Shown: positions 1-8,561, counted from the stretch's first letter. The stretch: 64,000 nt of DNA from UBA7067 sp051880615 (GCA_051880615.1 JBJEOH010000026.1:68655-132654); one strand, 5' to 3'. The notes: generated from the letters alone by a model not told the origin. Numbers and translations are program-made.

Positions 1-774
1 AATTTCCTTGTCAAGAACAGGTGAAATGCCTATCATTGGTCCTTCATCCAGATTTCCGCTTTTTTCTGTCGGTACGCCGCTCTGCTTTGCAAAGGTTACA
101 TCAACTGCTATAGCTTCACTTGGGTAACAGCTGAAGGACGCTGTTTTTGCGCCAAGCATATTAACTTCTTCTCGTGTAGAAAGCGAGATTATTACCTTAC
201 AGTTTAATTCCTGCTTTTTCAGCAAATCGCCGCAGTACATAACCGCTGCAACTCCGGCACGGTTGTCAAGCGCCTTAGAAGTAACGCGGTTATTTAAAAG
301 CTCTTTCGGCTGTCCGTCAAATACTATTCTGTCACCGAGAGATACAAGCTTTTTCAGCTTTTCTCCGCTAATCCCTGTATCAAACCAAAGGTTGTCTGCG
401 GTAACAGCCTTTTCCTCGTTGCCTGATGACAGATGAGGCGGAGTTGAACAGCAAATGCAGGAAACAGGCTTATCGCCCAAAATTGTAAATCGTTCGGCTT
501 GTAGAACTCGTCTGTCGATACCACCGCAGGGCGACGCTTTTACAAAGCCGTTTGAGTCTATGTGCGTTATAATCAGACCTATCTGGTCAATGTGGGCGTC
601 AAGCATAATTGAATACTTAGCGTCAGTCTTGCCGAATTCAGCAATCAGGTTGCCGTTAGCGTCATTCTTGACATTAGCATAAGTCCCCAAAATCAGTTTG
701 GCAATTTTGCTGACAGAGCCTTCCTCTCCGCTGACGCCGTTTGCCGAGCAAAGGTCAAAAAGTAAATTTTTCAT
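1..774 (-). CDS. M42 family metallopeptidase (aminopeptidase/endoglucanase-like), C-terminus outside window
   Basis: The N-terminal 258 residues are present and the gene runs off the left edge. Translation from the ATG at 774 begins MKNLLFDLCSANGVSGEEG. It holds the M42 metal and catalytic landmarks: LDAHIDQIG (His-Asp ligand pair) near residue 58, SKALDNRAGVAAVMY (bridging Asp) and STREEVNMLGA (Glu-Glu base/ligand). M42 enzymes are cytoplasmic di-metal aminopeptidases that form tetrahedral dodecamers and trim peptides. It lies 17 bp downstream of murD on the same strand and may be co-transcribed with it. The family is clear; substrate preference cannot be read from the sequence. Confidence 0.9.
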   Translation of the reverse strand, partial: MKNLLFDLCSANGVSGEEGSVSKIAKLILGTYANVKNDANGNLIAEFGKTDAKYSIMLDAHIDQIGLIITHIDSNGFVKASPCGGIDRRVLQAERFTILGDKPVSCICCSTPPHLSSGNEEKAVTADNLWFDTGISGEKLKKLVSLGDRIVFDGQPKELLNNRVTSKALDNRAGVAAVMYCGDLLKKQELNCKVIISLSTREEVNMLGAKTASFSCYPSEAIAVDVTFAKQSGVPTEKSGNLDEGPMIGISPVLDKEI

Positions 775-791
775 TCAGATCATTCTTTCAA

Positions 792-2183
792 TCAAAGGTT
801 ATTGACAATGGACTTGAAGTGCTTTCCTCTTTCATCGAAGTTCTTATATAAATCAAAGCTGGCACTTGCCGGTGACATTGACACAATATCGCCGCTGACT
901 GCATTTTCAGCTGCTGCTTTTACAGCCTCGATCATATTTGCAACATTTATGATTTTGATTTCATCGGGGTTATAGTTGTCAGCCTCTTTTACAGCCTTTT
1001 CAATTTTAGGTGCTGTAGCTCCCATTAAAATAAGGGTTTTGACCTTGTCGTTGATAACAGGGCCAAGCGGCTCGTAAGGGATTTTTTTGTCGTAGCCGCC
1101 TGCTATAAGAATTATCTTAAAGTCATAAAGCGACAAAGTACCCAAAGCAGTTCTTGTAGGGCTTGATGCGATAGAGTCGTTATAATATTTTACACCGTTA
1201 AGCTCGCGGACAAATTCTGCTCTGTGCTCAACACCGCCGAAGTCTTTTGCGACCTTTACAATATTTTCTACGCTTACCATTTCCCATACTGCCGAGATTG
1301 CCGCAAGGTAATTTTCGACATTGTGAAGTCCCGGAATTTTAATATCGCATGCGTTCATAACAGGAGTAGTTTTTCCGTTTTCAGCATAAAATATACAGCC
1401 GTTCTCATCACAGTATGCACCGTTTTGAACAGATGATTTTCTTGAGAATTTCAATATCTTTCCTCTGCAATCATCTTCAAAGCTGTTTGAAATTTCATTG
1501 TCAAGATTGAGAACAGCTTTGCCAAATGCGCTTTGGTGAAGCACAATATTTTTCTTCGAGTCTATGTACTCCTGCATATCCTTATGTATATCAAGGTGAT
1601 TCGGTGCGAGATTTGTTACTACTGCCACATCAGGGCTTTCACGCATTGAAATAAGCTGGAAACTTGACAGCTCAACAACGGCTACATCGTCCTTTGTAAT
1701 CTCCTCTATTTGAGGCAAAAGAGGCGTACCGATATTTCCGCCGAGGAACACCTTTTTGCCTTCAGCCTTAAGGAATTCGGATATAATTGTTGTTGTTGTC
1801 GTTTTGCCGTCACTTCCTGTAACAGCTATAATCTTGCAGGGACAAAGCTCAAAGAAAAGCTCCATTTCAGATGTTACGACAACGCCGCGTTTTTTGAAGC
1901 GTTCAAGCTCGTCCATATGAAACCTCATACCCGGAGTTCTGAAAAGAATATCAATATCGTCAAGCTCCAAGTATTTCTCGCCGAGCGACAAAACAGCACC
2001 TGCTTCTTTAGCAAGCTGAGCATTTTCGCCGAGTGCGGCTTCATCTCTTTTATCACAGGCAATAACCTCTGCCCCATATTTTTTGAATAAATTAATCAAA
2101 TGTAAATTACTCGTGCCAATTCCGCAAAGAGCAATTTTTTTACCGTTAAAGGTTTTTAAGAAATCAACTGCGTTATGATTCAT
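792..2183 (-). CDS. murD: UDP-N-acetylmuramoylalanine--D-glutamate ligase
   Basis: Cytoplasmic Mur ligase that adds D-glutamate to UDP-MurNAc-L-Ala using ATP, in peptidoglycan precursor synthesis. About 463 residues, normal for MurD. An N-terminal Rossmann-like UDP-binding segment (KKIALCGIGTSN) is followed by the ATP loop GSDGKTTTTT near residue 123, the NHLDIH-type motif after TNLAPNH, HRAEFV and YNDSIASSPTRT. An upstream in-frame start at 2249 would lie in the -35 box of the promoter at 2221-2249. The ATG at 2183 has GAAAGG 11 nt upstream, so I chose it; the ATG at 2204 is a weaker alternative. Confidence 0.93.
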   Translation of the reverse strand: MNHNAVDFLKTFNGKKIALCGIGTSNLHLINLFKKYGAEVIACDKRDEAALGENAQLAKEAGAVLSLGEKYLELDDIDILFRTPGMRFHMDELERFKKRGVVVTSEMELFFELCPCKIIAVTGSDGKTTTTTIISEFLKAEGKKVFLGGNIGTPLLPQIEEITKDDVAVVELSSFQLISMRESPDVAVVTNLAPNHLDIHKDMQEYIDSKKNIVLHQSAFGKAVLNLDNEISNSFEDDCRGKILKFSRKSSVQNGAYCDENGCIFYAENGKTTPVMNACDIKIPGLHNVENYLAAISAVWEMVSVENIVKVAKDFGGVEHRAEFVRELNGVKYYNDSIASSPTRTALGTLSLYDFKIILIAGGYDKKIPYEPLGPVINDKVKTLILMGATAPKIEKAVKEADNYNPDEIKIINVANMIEAVKAAAENAVSGDIVSMSPASASFDLYKNFDERGKHFKSIVNNL

Positions 2184-2220
2184 AACATTAACGACCTTTC
2201 TCATTCTATTTCCGCATATA

Positions 2221-2249
2221 ATTATACTTTTTTTGTCAGGAAATATCAA
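2221..2249 (-). promoter_or_regulatory. sigma-A type promoter of murD
   Basis: Reading leftward, TTGATA (2249-2244), a 17-nt spacer and TATAAT (2226-2221) match the housekeeping consensus. Transcription would start near 2214, about 30 nt before the chosen murD start. Confidence 0.75.
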
Positions 2250-2420
2250 CCTGAAAATGCAAAAACTAAAATCAGTGGTTAATGCACTATCATTTATACT
2301 GTGTTATTTTAATTTTGAGCCTGTGTTTGACAATATTCATCGTTATCTTGCGTTTTAATCTCTTTTCAAAATACTAAAATTCATCTGATTACCTCCTTTG
2401 TTGAGGTGATTATGCAGCTT

Positions 2421-2456
2421 GAATAATTAAATAATCTTAAAACTCTTTAATTATTC
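2421..2456. repeat. AT-rich inverted repeat upstream of nfo
   Basis: GAATAATTAA (2421-2430) and its perfect reverse complement (2447-2456) are separated by 16 nt. The repeat lies in the murD-nfo divergent region, just upstream of a possible -10 TATGAT near 2469. It could be an operator or a weak hairpin; no function can be assigned. Confidence 0.35.
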
Positions 2457-2501
2457 TGAATTTTGCGGTATGATATAAAAAACAACGATAGGAATGATTT
2501 T

Positions 2502-3332
2502 ATGATAATAGGCTGTCATTTATCCGTATCAAAGGGTTTTGCCGCAATGGGCAGGCAGGCGCTGTCAATCGGCGCAAATACATTTCAGTTTTTTACAAGG
2601 AATCCCCGTGGCGGAAAGGCAAAAGAAATTGACAAAAAAGATGTTGAAGAGCTTAAGGAGCTAATGAGCAATAACAATTTCGGTACAATTCTCGCTCATG
2701 CACCATACACGCTTAACCCTTGCTCAAAGGACGAAAAAACAAGAGAATTTGCGCTTCAGACAATGGCTGATGATTTAAAGAGAATGGAGTATTTTCCGGG
2801 AAATCTTTATAACTTCCACCCCGGCAGTCATGTCGGACAGGGCATTGACAAGGGTATTGAGCTTATCAGCGCACAGCTGAACACTGTACTGACTGAAGAT
2901 ATGAGTACTACCGTTTTGCTTGAAACAATGGCAGGTAAAGGCAGTGAGGTCGGCTCAAGATTTGAAGAGATTAAGGCAATAATCGACAATACAAGGCTTA
3001 ATGAAAAGCTCGGCGTTTGCCTTGACACCTGCCATATTTTTGATGCAGGCTATGACATTGTAAACAATTTAAACGGTGTACTTGAGGAGTTTGACAGAAT
3101 TTTAGGGATTGAAAGGCTTAAGGCTATTCACTTAAATGACAGTATGAATTATCTCGGCTGTCACAAGGATAGACACCAGAAAATCGGTTTAGGCGGAATC
3201 GGAATTGATGCTTTTGAAAGAATAATCAATCACCCGTCGCTTAATAAGCTTCCGTTCTTCCTTGAAACTCCCAACGAGCTTGACGGCTACGCTGAAGAAA
3301 TAAAAACTTTACGAAAATTATACCGTGAATAA
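2502..3332 (+). CDS. nfo: Endonuclease IV (AP endonuclease)
   Basis: Base-excision-repair enzyme that cleaves the phosphodiester bond 5' of abasic sites using three zinc ions. About 276 residues, a normal family length. The ligand motifs appear in order: HAPYTLNP, NFHPGSHVG, LLETMAGKGSEVG, CLDTCHIFDAGYD, HLNDSM, HKDRHQKIGLGGIG and FFLETPN. A TTG at 2463 would extend the frame by 13 residues that are not family-like. The ATG at 2502 follows AGGA at a good distance and starts MIIGCHLSVSKG, the conserved N-terminus. Confidence 0.95.
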   Translation: MIIGCHLSVSKGFAAMGRQALSIGANTFQFFTRNPRGGKAKEIDKKDVEELKELMSNNNFGTILAHAPYTLNPCSKDEKTREFALQTMADDLKRMEYFPGNLYNFHPGSHVGQGIDKGIELISAQLNTVLTEDMSTTVLLETMAGKGSEVGSRFEEIKAIIDNTRLNEKLGVCLDTCHIFDAGYDIVNNLNGVLEEFDRILGIERLKAIHLNDSMNYLGCHKDRHQKIGLGGIGIDAFERIINHPSLNKLPFFLETPNELDGYAEEIKTLRKLYRE

Positions 3333-3337
3333 AAATA

Positions 3338-3396
3338 AAGGGGCTACAGCAATATGGCGGATTTTACCCGACCAAAAGATGAGCTGTAGTCCCTAT
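3338..3396. terminator. Bidirectional hairpin between nfo and the sipW-like gene
   Basis: AGGGGCTACAGC (from 3339) pairs with GCTGTAGTCCCT (3383-3394), a 12-bp stem with one G-T pair and a loop of about 32 nt. It sits between converging genes. A similar 54-nt element occurs at 17594-17649, so this may be a repeated palindrome used as a terminator. Confidence 0.55.
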
Positions 3397-3409
3397 ATTA
3401 TATTCACAA

Positions 3410-3982
3410 TTAATCAAGCTTAGTGTTGTTCATTTCAGTTTTCAGAGCGTTAATCTCTGCTTTAATAGCCTCAACATCTGTTGAGTTTTTCTTTTTCTCC
3501 TTTGAGTATGAGCGTTCAAGCAGGATAAATGCAATTATAACAACACATATTACACACAGAGGATTTTGCAAAAAAGTTACTACATACCCCATTTTAGGTA
3601 TAATAGCAATAACCTTCCCCTTAATTCGTGCTATATCAAATTCAGCATCAGCAACATTATTCGCATCGCCTTTAGTTTTTACTGACGAGTCGTTCAGCCC
3701 GACAATTCTATGCGTAATCAGAGTGTTCTTATCATCAATATATGTTACAATATCATTGATTTCGTATGTATCCTGTTGTTTGATTATCAGAAAATCGTTT
3801 ACTTCAATCGTAGGCTCCATACTTCCGGAAAGCACGACTGCCTGACCGTATCCTGCAAGCATCGGCAGTTGATCGTGCAATACATATTTTGCATTTATCA
3901 AAAATATGTTGTATCCAACAAGGATAGATACTAAAAGAAACCATAAAATCCTTGCTGTGATTTTTAAAATGTTTTTTATCAT
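3410..3982 (-). CDS. Signal peptidase I, SipW (ER/archaeal) type
   Basis: Membrane signal peptidase of 190 residues. One N-terminal membrane segment (about 10-30) leads into the serine box VVLSGSMEPTIEVNDFLII near residue 50. The His box LITHRIVG follows, with His where bacterial-type enzymes have Lys, then KTKGDANNVAD, which define the SipW subfamily. A second membrane segment (about 140-157) and a charged coiled C-terminus follow. SipW enzymes process TasA-type fibre proteins. It is the last gene of the leftward operon, starting 1 nt after the stop of the preceding gene. It is one of two SipW-type peptidases in this operon; the other is at 6050-6745. Confidence 0.9.
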   Translation of the reverse strand: MIKNILKITARILWFLLVSILVGYNIFLINAKYVLHDQLPMLAGYGQAVVLSGSMEPTIEVNDFLIIKQQDTYEINDIVTYIDDKNTLITHRIVGLNDSSVKTKGDANNVADAEFDIARIKGKVIAIIPKMGYVVTFLQNPLCVICVVIIAFILLERSYSKEKKKNSTDVEAIKAEINALKTEMNNTKLD

Positions 3983-3983
3983 C

Positions 3984-4898
3984 TTAATTGTCCTGTTGAT
4001 TTTGTTTTGAATGTTTTTTTCTAATAAGAATAATTATAAGAATGCCACATATTACAAGCACACCGGCTATCGCTAAGATATTTACAGTGTCACCCGTAGT
4101 AACAAGTGCGGATATAAGATTTCCAAGAGGAGTAGAATTTGATGATGTCGGAGGTTCAACTGTAGGATCATATTCAGCAATAACATTTATTGAAATATGA
4201 CATGGTATTTCTTCGCTTACTGCTGTATCACCGAGAAAAGTATCATAATCATCTGACCCGTTCTCAAAATTCCACTTCCAGCGAATTATATACTGATTTT
4301 GAGAATTAGAGGTTATTGTACCAACATCGGTGAGCTTTGAGAAATTCTCAAGTTCAACCCATTTTCCGTTAGTAAGAGAATTGCCGCTACCGTTTTCAAC
4401 CGTAAGCTGAATCGGAATTTTATAGTCACTGTCATTGTTGCCGGTAATTTCGAGTGTATATTTAACACCGAAATCCTTGCTGTTTTGCAAGCTGAAAGTA
4501 TAATCATTAGATGTTCCCGGTGCTATAACATTATTTGCTTTTCCTGTACCGTCAGACTCCACATGAGAATCATTATGCTTGAATATATCAATCTGAGCTG
4601 TATTTGTCCATACATTAGGTTGCTGAGTAATATCAACTTGGTCGGACGGAGTACCGGATTGTGTGTTTGAAGAACTATTTGAAACATTAGTTGATTCAGT
4701 GGCTGTAACGGGAGCTGCCAGCGGAGAATTTTCAGTAATACAAATCAGTGCGTCTGACTTGGAATTTTGCGATGAAAAGAAAAAAAGATTTATAACTATA
4801 GCTCCAGATAAAATAACAAGGAGAAGCAATACAGCAGCAACAGGCCATACAGCTGCAAATTTTGTTTTTTTAATTGCTGAAATTTGGTGCTGTTTCAT
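3984..4898 (-). CDS. Membrane-anchored TasA/TapA-like surface protein
   Basis: 304 residues with an N-terminal membrane segment (about 17-42), a Ser/Thr/Asn-rich stretch, a TasA-like beta domain and a C-terminal membrane anchor followed by RKKHSKQNQQ. The TasA-like features are VIAPGTSNDYTFSLQN near residue 125, IIRWKWNFENGSDDYDTFLGD near 205 and the closing strand CHISINVIAEYD. The tail resembles a sortase-type anchor but has no LPXTG; it reads TPLGNLISALVTTGDT. The segment after the first hydrophobic stretch lacks the FAKY-like SipW cleavage motif seen in its neighbours. Its place beside the major subunit and SipW genes suggests an anchoring or accessory role, like TapA in Bacillus (inference). 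Confidence 0.7.
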   Translation of the reverse strand: MKQHQISAIKKTKFAAVWPVAAVLLLLVILSGAIVINLFFFSSQNSKSDALICITENSPLAAPVTATESTNVSNSSSNTQSGTPSDQVDITQQPNVWTNTAQIDIFKHNDSHVESDGTGKANNVIAPGTSNDYTFSLQNSKDFGVKYTLEITGNNDSDYKIPIQLTVENGSGNSLTNGKWVELENFSKLTDVGTITSNSQNQYIIRWKWNFENGSDDYDTFLGDTAVSEEIPCHISINVIAEYDPTVEPPTSSNSTPLGNLISALVTTGDTVNILAIAGVLVICGILIIILIRKKHSKQNQQDN

Positions 4899-4940
4899 TG
4901 TTCTGTAATACCTCGTTATAATTAATATGGGTTAGATTTA

Positions 4941-4976
4941 AACAAACCAACTGCCATGTGTGGCAGTTGGTTTGTT
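4941..4976 (-). terminator. Strong 16-bp hairpin inside the fibre operon
   Basis: AACAAACCAACTGCCA and its perfect reverse complement flank a 4-nt loop. It sits just downstream of the TasA-like subunit gene and upstream of the anchor gene; on the minus strand the stem is followed by TTTAAATC. It probably works as a partial terminator or an mRNA 3'-end stabiliser, so the subunit is made in excess of downstream products. Confidence 0.75.
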
Positions 4977-5002
4977 GTTGCTTGTCGTTTTGTTAATTGA
5001 GA

Positions 5003-6004
5003 TTAGTCGATCTGAGTTACAGTAAGTGAGAGATTGAAGATAACATCAAGGCAATAGTCTGAAGTGTCATCATCTGTGTCGTCAGCAGCAGCATCTCTAA
5101 CCGGAATTATATATGTGCCGTCGTCATTAAGTTTTACTACAGTACCAGCAAACTCAGCGTCACCTTTTGCGGCAAGATCACCGAGGATTGTATCCGCTGG
5201 ATCAGTAGAACCGTCAGCTTCTTCAAATTTCCATGACCACTTGATTACTTCGTTATCAAGGTTCAAGGATGCAGCATCAGCAAGGTCAGTGTTAGCCTGA
5301 ATAATGCCTGTGTTTGCAGTAAGCTTAGCATCAAGTGCAGTTTTAATTGCTGCAAGTGAATCTGCTGTAGTATCACCGGTGTCATATGATGTATCACCCT
5401 CTAAGGTGAACACTACCGGGTAGTAGTCATCAGCTACGACTGCAACATCCTGAAGCTTATAGTATGTTGTGTCAGCAGTATATGCATCAGCTTTAGTATA
5501 AACAGTAGCGTCATCAGCGCCTGCTACGGTGTAAAGATCACCTGCGGCGGCAAAGTTTACATCAGTGATACCGGTTACAGGAACCATAACACCGTATGTG
5601 CCTGCTTTAAGATAGATATTCTTTGTTGAAATTTCAGAATCTGTAACCGTAACATCAACCTCAGGCTTACCCTTGATACTGAATCCAAGACCTGTGTTGT
5701 TCTGTGTACCCGGAGCAACAACATTTTCACCGACAGCACGAACCTGAACTGTTCCGGTATTGGCAGCGTTGGAATATGTAATAATACCGTTTGAGTTACC
5801 TGTGCCATCACCTACTTCGGCATACTCTTCACCAAAGAGAGAACCGTCTGCAGTAACTGTTACGCCAAACTTTGCAACTCTTGCAGAATCCTCAGCACTG
5901 TCGCCTGTGGTATACTTTGCAAAAGTTCCTGAAACCATTGAAGTTGTCAACATTGCAGCAATGAGCATAATGCCGGCTGCGCGTAAAGGTTTGTTCTTTT
6001 TCAT
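5003..6004 (-). CDS. TasA-like fibre subunit with SipW-dependent signal peptide
   Basis: 333 residues, acidic and rich in Ala/Asp/Thr, typical of a secreted structural protein. The signal peptide (1-29) ends SGTFAKYTTGDSAEDSARVAKFGV, the signature of SipW-processed proteins. The mature part carries VVAPGTQNNTGLGFSIKG near residue 95, VIKWSWKFEEADGSTDPADTILGDLA near 250 and the C-terminal strand NLSLTVTQID. These match the jelly-roll-like TasA/camelysin family, with an insertion of about 100 residues between the halves. SD AAAAAGGAGA precedes the ATG. It is likely the main polymer of the locus, expressed from the operon that starts at 6745. Confidence 0.8.
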   Translation of the reverse strand: MKKNKPLRAAGIMLIAAMLTTSMVSGTFAKYTTGDSAEDSARVAKFGVTVTADGSLFGEEYAEVGDGTGNSNGIITYSNAANTGTVQVRAVGENVVAPGTQNNTGLGFSIKGKPEVDVTVTDSEISTKNIYLKAGTYGVMVPVTGITDVNFAAAGDLYTVAGADDATVYTKADAYTADTTYYKLQDVAVVADDYYPVVFTLEGDTSYDTGDTTADSLAAIKTALDAKLTANTGIIQANTDLADAASLNLDNEVIKWSWKFEEADGSTDPADTILGDLAAKGDAEFAGTVVKLNDDGTYIIPVRDAAADDTDDDTSDYCLDVIFNLSLTVTQID

Positions 6005-6049
6005 AAAATCAGTCTCCTTTTTATTTTAAAAATAGATTCTGAGGTTAAA

Positions 6050-6745
6050 TTACTCTCTTTCGTCTTTTGCGTTGGAAGCCGAAGCATTTTCTTTTCTCAG
6101 CCTTTCCAGTTCAGCTAAAAGCTCATCTGTTTCTGCCTTTGCTTTCTTTCCAATGCGGCGACGGCGAACCATATCGTAAATAATAAACAGAGCAAGCGGC
6201 AGAACAACACAAACTATTAAGCCGGGAATAGTTTGCATAAACAGAGCAACATCGCCCAGATACGGAATTCTTAAGCTGTAAATTCCGACAATTTTTTCCG
6301 GGTAAAGATCAGCGGAGTCAACGGTGTTATTAGCATCACCCTTTGTCTGATAAACAAGAGCACCTTTATCGTCCTTTGTTACATCAACAATACGGTGGGT
6401 AACAAGTGTACCACCCGGCGCACCGTCCCAATATGTAATAATATCGCCGACTTGCAGCTTTTGAGCATCTTCAGGCGTATGGCAAATAATTAAATCGCCA
6501 ACCTCAATAGTACCGCTCATAGAACCTGACTGAACCATAAGCGGAAAATAACCGCCAACATTCGGTAAGGTTTCGCTGCTTGCTGTAAATCCTTGAACCA
6601 GCAAAAAAATATTTAAAGCTAAAACCGGAGTCAGAATAATACAAGCAATAATTCCGAGAACGGATAGCAGTTTGCTTGATGATTTTTTCTCACTTGCAAC
6701 ATCAGCATCCGCTTTTTTTAAAACATTTGATGAATTATTACCCAT
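6050..6745 (-). CDS. Signal peptidase I, SipW type (first gene of fibre operon)
   Basis: 231 residues. Membrane segment about 29-53, serine box LMVQSGSMSGTIEVGDLIICH near residue 70, His box GGTLVTHRIVDV and YQTKGDANNTVDSADLYPEKIVG. A second membrane segment (about 165-190) and a charged tail rich in Lys/Glu/Arg follow. The Ser-His arrangement is the SipW/ER type. Located directly upstream of the TasA-like gene, it is the natural candidate to mature that subunit and the rightward-operon proteins. It differs from the second copy (3410-3982) in its longer cytoplasmic N-terminus. Confidence 0.9.
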   Translation of the reverse strand: MGNNSSNVLKKADADVASEKKSSSKLLSVLGIIACIILTPVLALNIFLLVQGFTASSETLPNVGGYFPLMVQSGSMSGTIEVGDLIICHTPEDAQKLQVGDIITYWDGAPGGTLVTHRIVDVTKDDKGALVYQTKGDANNTVDSADLYPEKIVGIYSLRIPYLGDVALFMQTIPGLIVCVVLPLALFIIYDMVRRRRIGKKAKAETDELLAELERLRKENASASNAKDERE

Positions 6746-6798
6746 AAAATATCCTTTCGTTAGTTTTTTCGGAGTTAATTAGTAAACTCTTTTACAGA

Positions 6799-6827
6799 AT
6801 TTTACCATTTATTTAAATCATTGTCAA
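6799..6827 (-). promoter_or_regulatory. Promoter of the leftward fibre operon
   Basis: TTGACA (6827-6822), a 17-nt spacer and TAAAAT (6804-6799), with TGG directly before the -10. It gives a leader of about 45 nt before the SipW gene. The rest of the 348-nt region 6746-7093 is AT-rich; apart from this and the rightward promoter I see no gene in it. Confidence 0.75.
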
Positions 6828-7008
6828 TATTAACATCATAAATTTACAGTAATTTTCTTAATTTTTAGCGTCTTTTGTAGAAAATATCATATTGTTCGCA
6901 ATTACACATTCAAATTTTCTGAAATTATTATTACTTACTCACCATCAGCCTGATGTTTTTAAAGCTCATAGATTTAAAAAATATTAACCAATATACTTTG
7001 CACACATA

Positions 7009-7037
7009 TTGAATTCTTAGCATATTTATGGTAAAAT
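7009..7037 (+). promoter_or_regulatory. Promoter of the rightward fibre operon
   Basis: TTGAAT (7009-7014), a 17-nt spacer and TAAAAT (7032-7037). The bases ATGGTAAAATT around this -10 are identical to those of the divergent promoter at 6799-6827, which hints at shared control. Confidence 0.65.
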
Positions 7038-7093
7038 TGTTAAATATACATATCATCTCGATTTAAAGAATTTTAAGTAGAGGATGTTATTCA

Positions 7094-7801
7094 GTGAAAA
7101 AATTATTTAAAAACAGGTATTTTTCTTTTTTAATGATTTACCTCTGTATTCTTAGCATAGTTGCCACCGGTTTATCCCTTTCGCGTTATATTTCAAGAGA
7201 CCCTTCTGTGACAAATGCAAATGTTGCAGTATACGATGTGTTTATAAATACCGGTGAACCGTCATCTGCCAGCACCAATGTATCTGCGTCTGTCTATGCC
7301 ACAAGCAAGCTTACAGAACCGGGCAGTATGATTGAAGGCACATACGATAAGATTAGAGTCAATATTATTAACAGAAGTGAGTGCAGCATAGGTCTATCGG
7401 ATGTAAAATTACAAGATTCTGACTCAAGCGTGTATGAAAAGCTGATTATCCCGATGGACGAAAACGAATTGGCTGAATATGAGCGTCAGTGCGGCAGTAT
7501 TCCGCTTGCTGTTATTGATTATCTTGGAATCGATTCAGCGCTGCTTGACTCAATGAGTGTTGATGATATCGACAATGCTGTCAGCGAATCAAATATCAAC
7601 ACATGCAATAACATGCATGATCAAATTGCAGCAGGAGAAATAAAGACAATATATATTATAGCGTGGGTTGAACACGATAACATTTATCTTGCTGATGCCG
7701 AGGCGAACACCAATGACAACATTTCTCACAAAACGCCTACACAGTTAGGTGTACAGTCAGAAGATTTTAATTTCAGTGTTCATTCCGAGCAGATTGACTG
7801 A
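7094..7801 (+). CDS. SipW-dependent signal-peptide surface protein (minor TasA-like)
   Basis: 235 residues, starting at GTG 7094 after AGAGGATG. The signal peptide ends in LSLSRYISRDPSVTNANVAVYDVFI, a SipW-type motif: aromatic-basic-Tyr followed by a short turn and a first beta strand. The mature part is mostly beta, acidic and Ser/Asn-rich, and closes with EDFNFSVHSEQID. That matches the C-terminal strand (NLSLTVTQID) of the subunit at 5003-6004. It is the first gene of the rightward operon and precedes another such protein by 35 nt. It may be a minor or tip subunit (inference); it has no recognisable catalytic motif. Confidence 0.7.
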   Translation: MKKLFKNRYFSFLMIYLCILSIVATGLSLSRYISRDPSVTNANVAVYDVFINTGEPSSASTNVSASVYATSKLTEPGSMIEGTYDKIRVNIINRSECSIGLSDVKLQDSDSSVYEKLIIPMDENELAEYERQCGSIPLAVIDYLGIDSALLDSMSVDDIDNAVSESNINTCNNMHDQIAAGEIKTIYIIAWVEHDNIYLADAEANTNDNISHKTPTQLGVQSEDFNFSVHSEQID

Positions 7802-7836
7802 TGTAACGGTGATTGTGATTTTTATAGGAGGAAAAT

Positions 7837-8514
7837 ATGAAAAGGTTTATTGCAAAATACAAACGCATGGTTTTTGCAATCAGTGCGTTATTAGTGCTAT
7901 TTGCAGGAATAGCAGTATATACATTTTCAAAATATCTGTCAGATGAAGCAATAAACGGTTCAATAGCCCTTGAGGAATTTTACGCGATTGCGAGAATATA
8001 TTATGAAGATAACGGTGAAAAGAAAGAGGTCACTGTTGATCCTTTAGCACCGAAAGAGTACATAGAGCTTACACCTGCACAGTTTGAAACAGCAACGGTG
8101 AATATTGAGTATACCGGTGAAGCAAAAACATATTGCAGATTTAAGCTTGATTGCAGTTGGATGCGAGAGGCTTCTGAGGAGTATATCGATGACAACGGTG
8201 ATTTAATTCAAAACACATATTATGAGCTTGTGCCTCACGAGTACCCCGAATTTACATACGACGGGGAAATCGTTTATGACAATGTTTCGAAAGACGGATG
8301 GTTTTATATAAAAGATATTATGCAGTCAGAAGGCGAGACAATTAAAACTCTTAATGTTATATCTGAAGTTAATACAGGTAACAACCTGACCGATCCAATA
8401 GATCCCGACGACAAAGCTGAAATTCTTCACCTTGCGGTTACGGTTGACTGTGTGCAATATAATCGAGTTTCAGCATTATGGAAGATGAACACCCTGCCGT
8501 GGTGGGGCACCTAA
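7837..8514 (+). CDS. SipW-dependent signal-peptide surface protein (second minor subunit)
   Basis: 225 residues, with SD AGGAGGAAAAT right before the ATG. The N-terminus has a basic start, one hydrophobic segment (about 12-29) and YTFSKYLSDEAINGSIALEEFYAIA, the SipW-type cleavage context. The mature domain has beta-rich, acidic sequence and ends HLAVTVDCVQYNRVSALWKMNTLPWWGT. It is shorter than TasA itself. It lies between the other minor protein and the giant surface protein, 47 nt before the latter's start. A role in joining the giant protein to the fibre is possible but unproven. Confidence 0.65.
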   Translation: MKRFIAKYKRMVFAISALLVLFAGIAVYTFSKYLSDEAINGSIALEEFYAIARIYYEDNGEKKEVTVDPLAPKEYIELTPAQFETATVNIEYTGEAKTYCRFKLDCSWMREASEEYIDDNGDLIQNTYYELVPHEYPEFTYDGEIVYDNVSKDGWFYIKDIMQSEGETIKTLNVISEVNTGNNLTDPIDPDDKAEILHLAVTVDCVQYNRVSALWKMNTLPWWGT

Positions 8515-8561
8515 AAAACAACTCTTCCGGATATTATTCTCTATACAAGGGAGAAAACGAA

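Noticed and set aside
2463..2501. Longer nfo N-terminus from a TTG start
   Set aside because: The extra 13 residues are not family-like, and the ATG at 2502 has the ribosome site and starts the conserved sequence.
3984..4898. Sortase-anchored protein (C-terminal tail with a hydrophobic helix and basic end)
   Set aside because: No LPXTG-like motif precedes the helix; TPLGN is not a credible sortase site. A plain membrane anchor is more likely.
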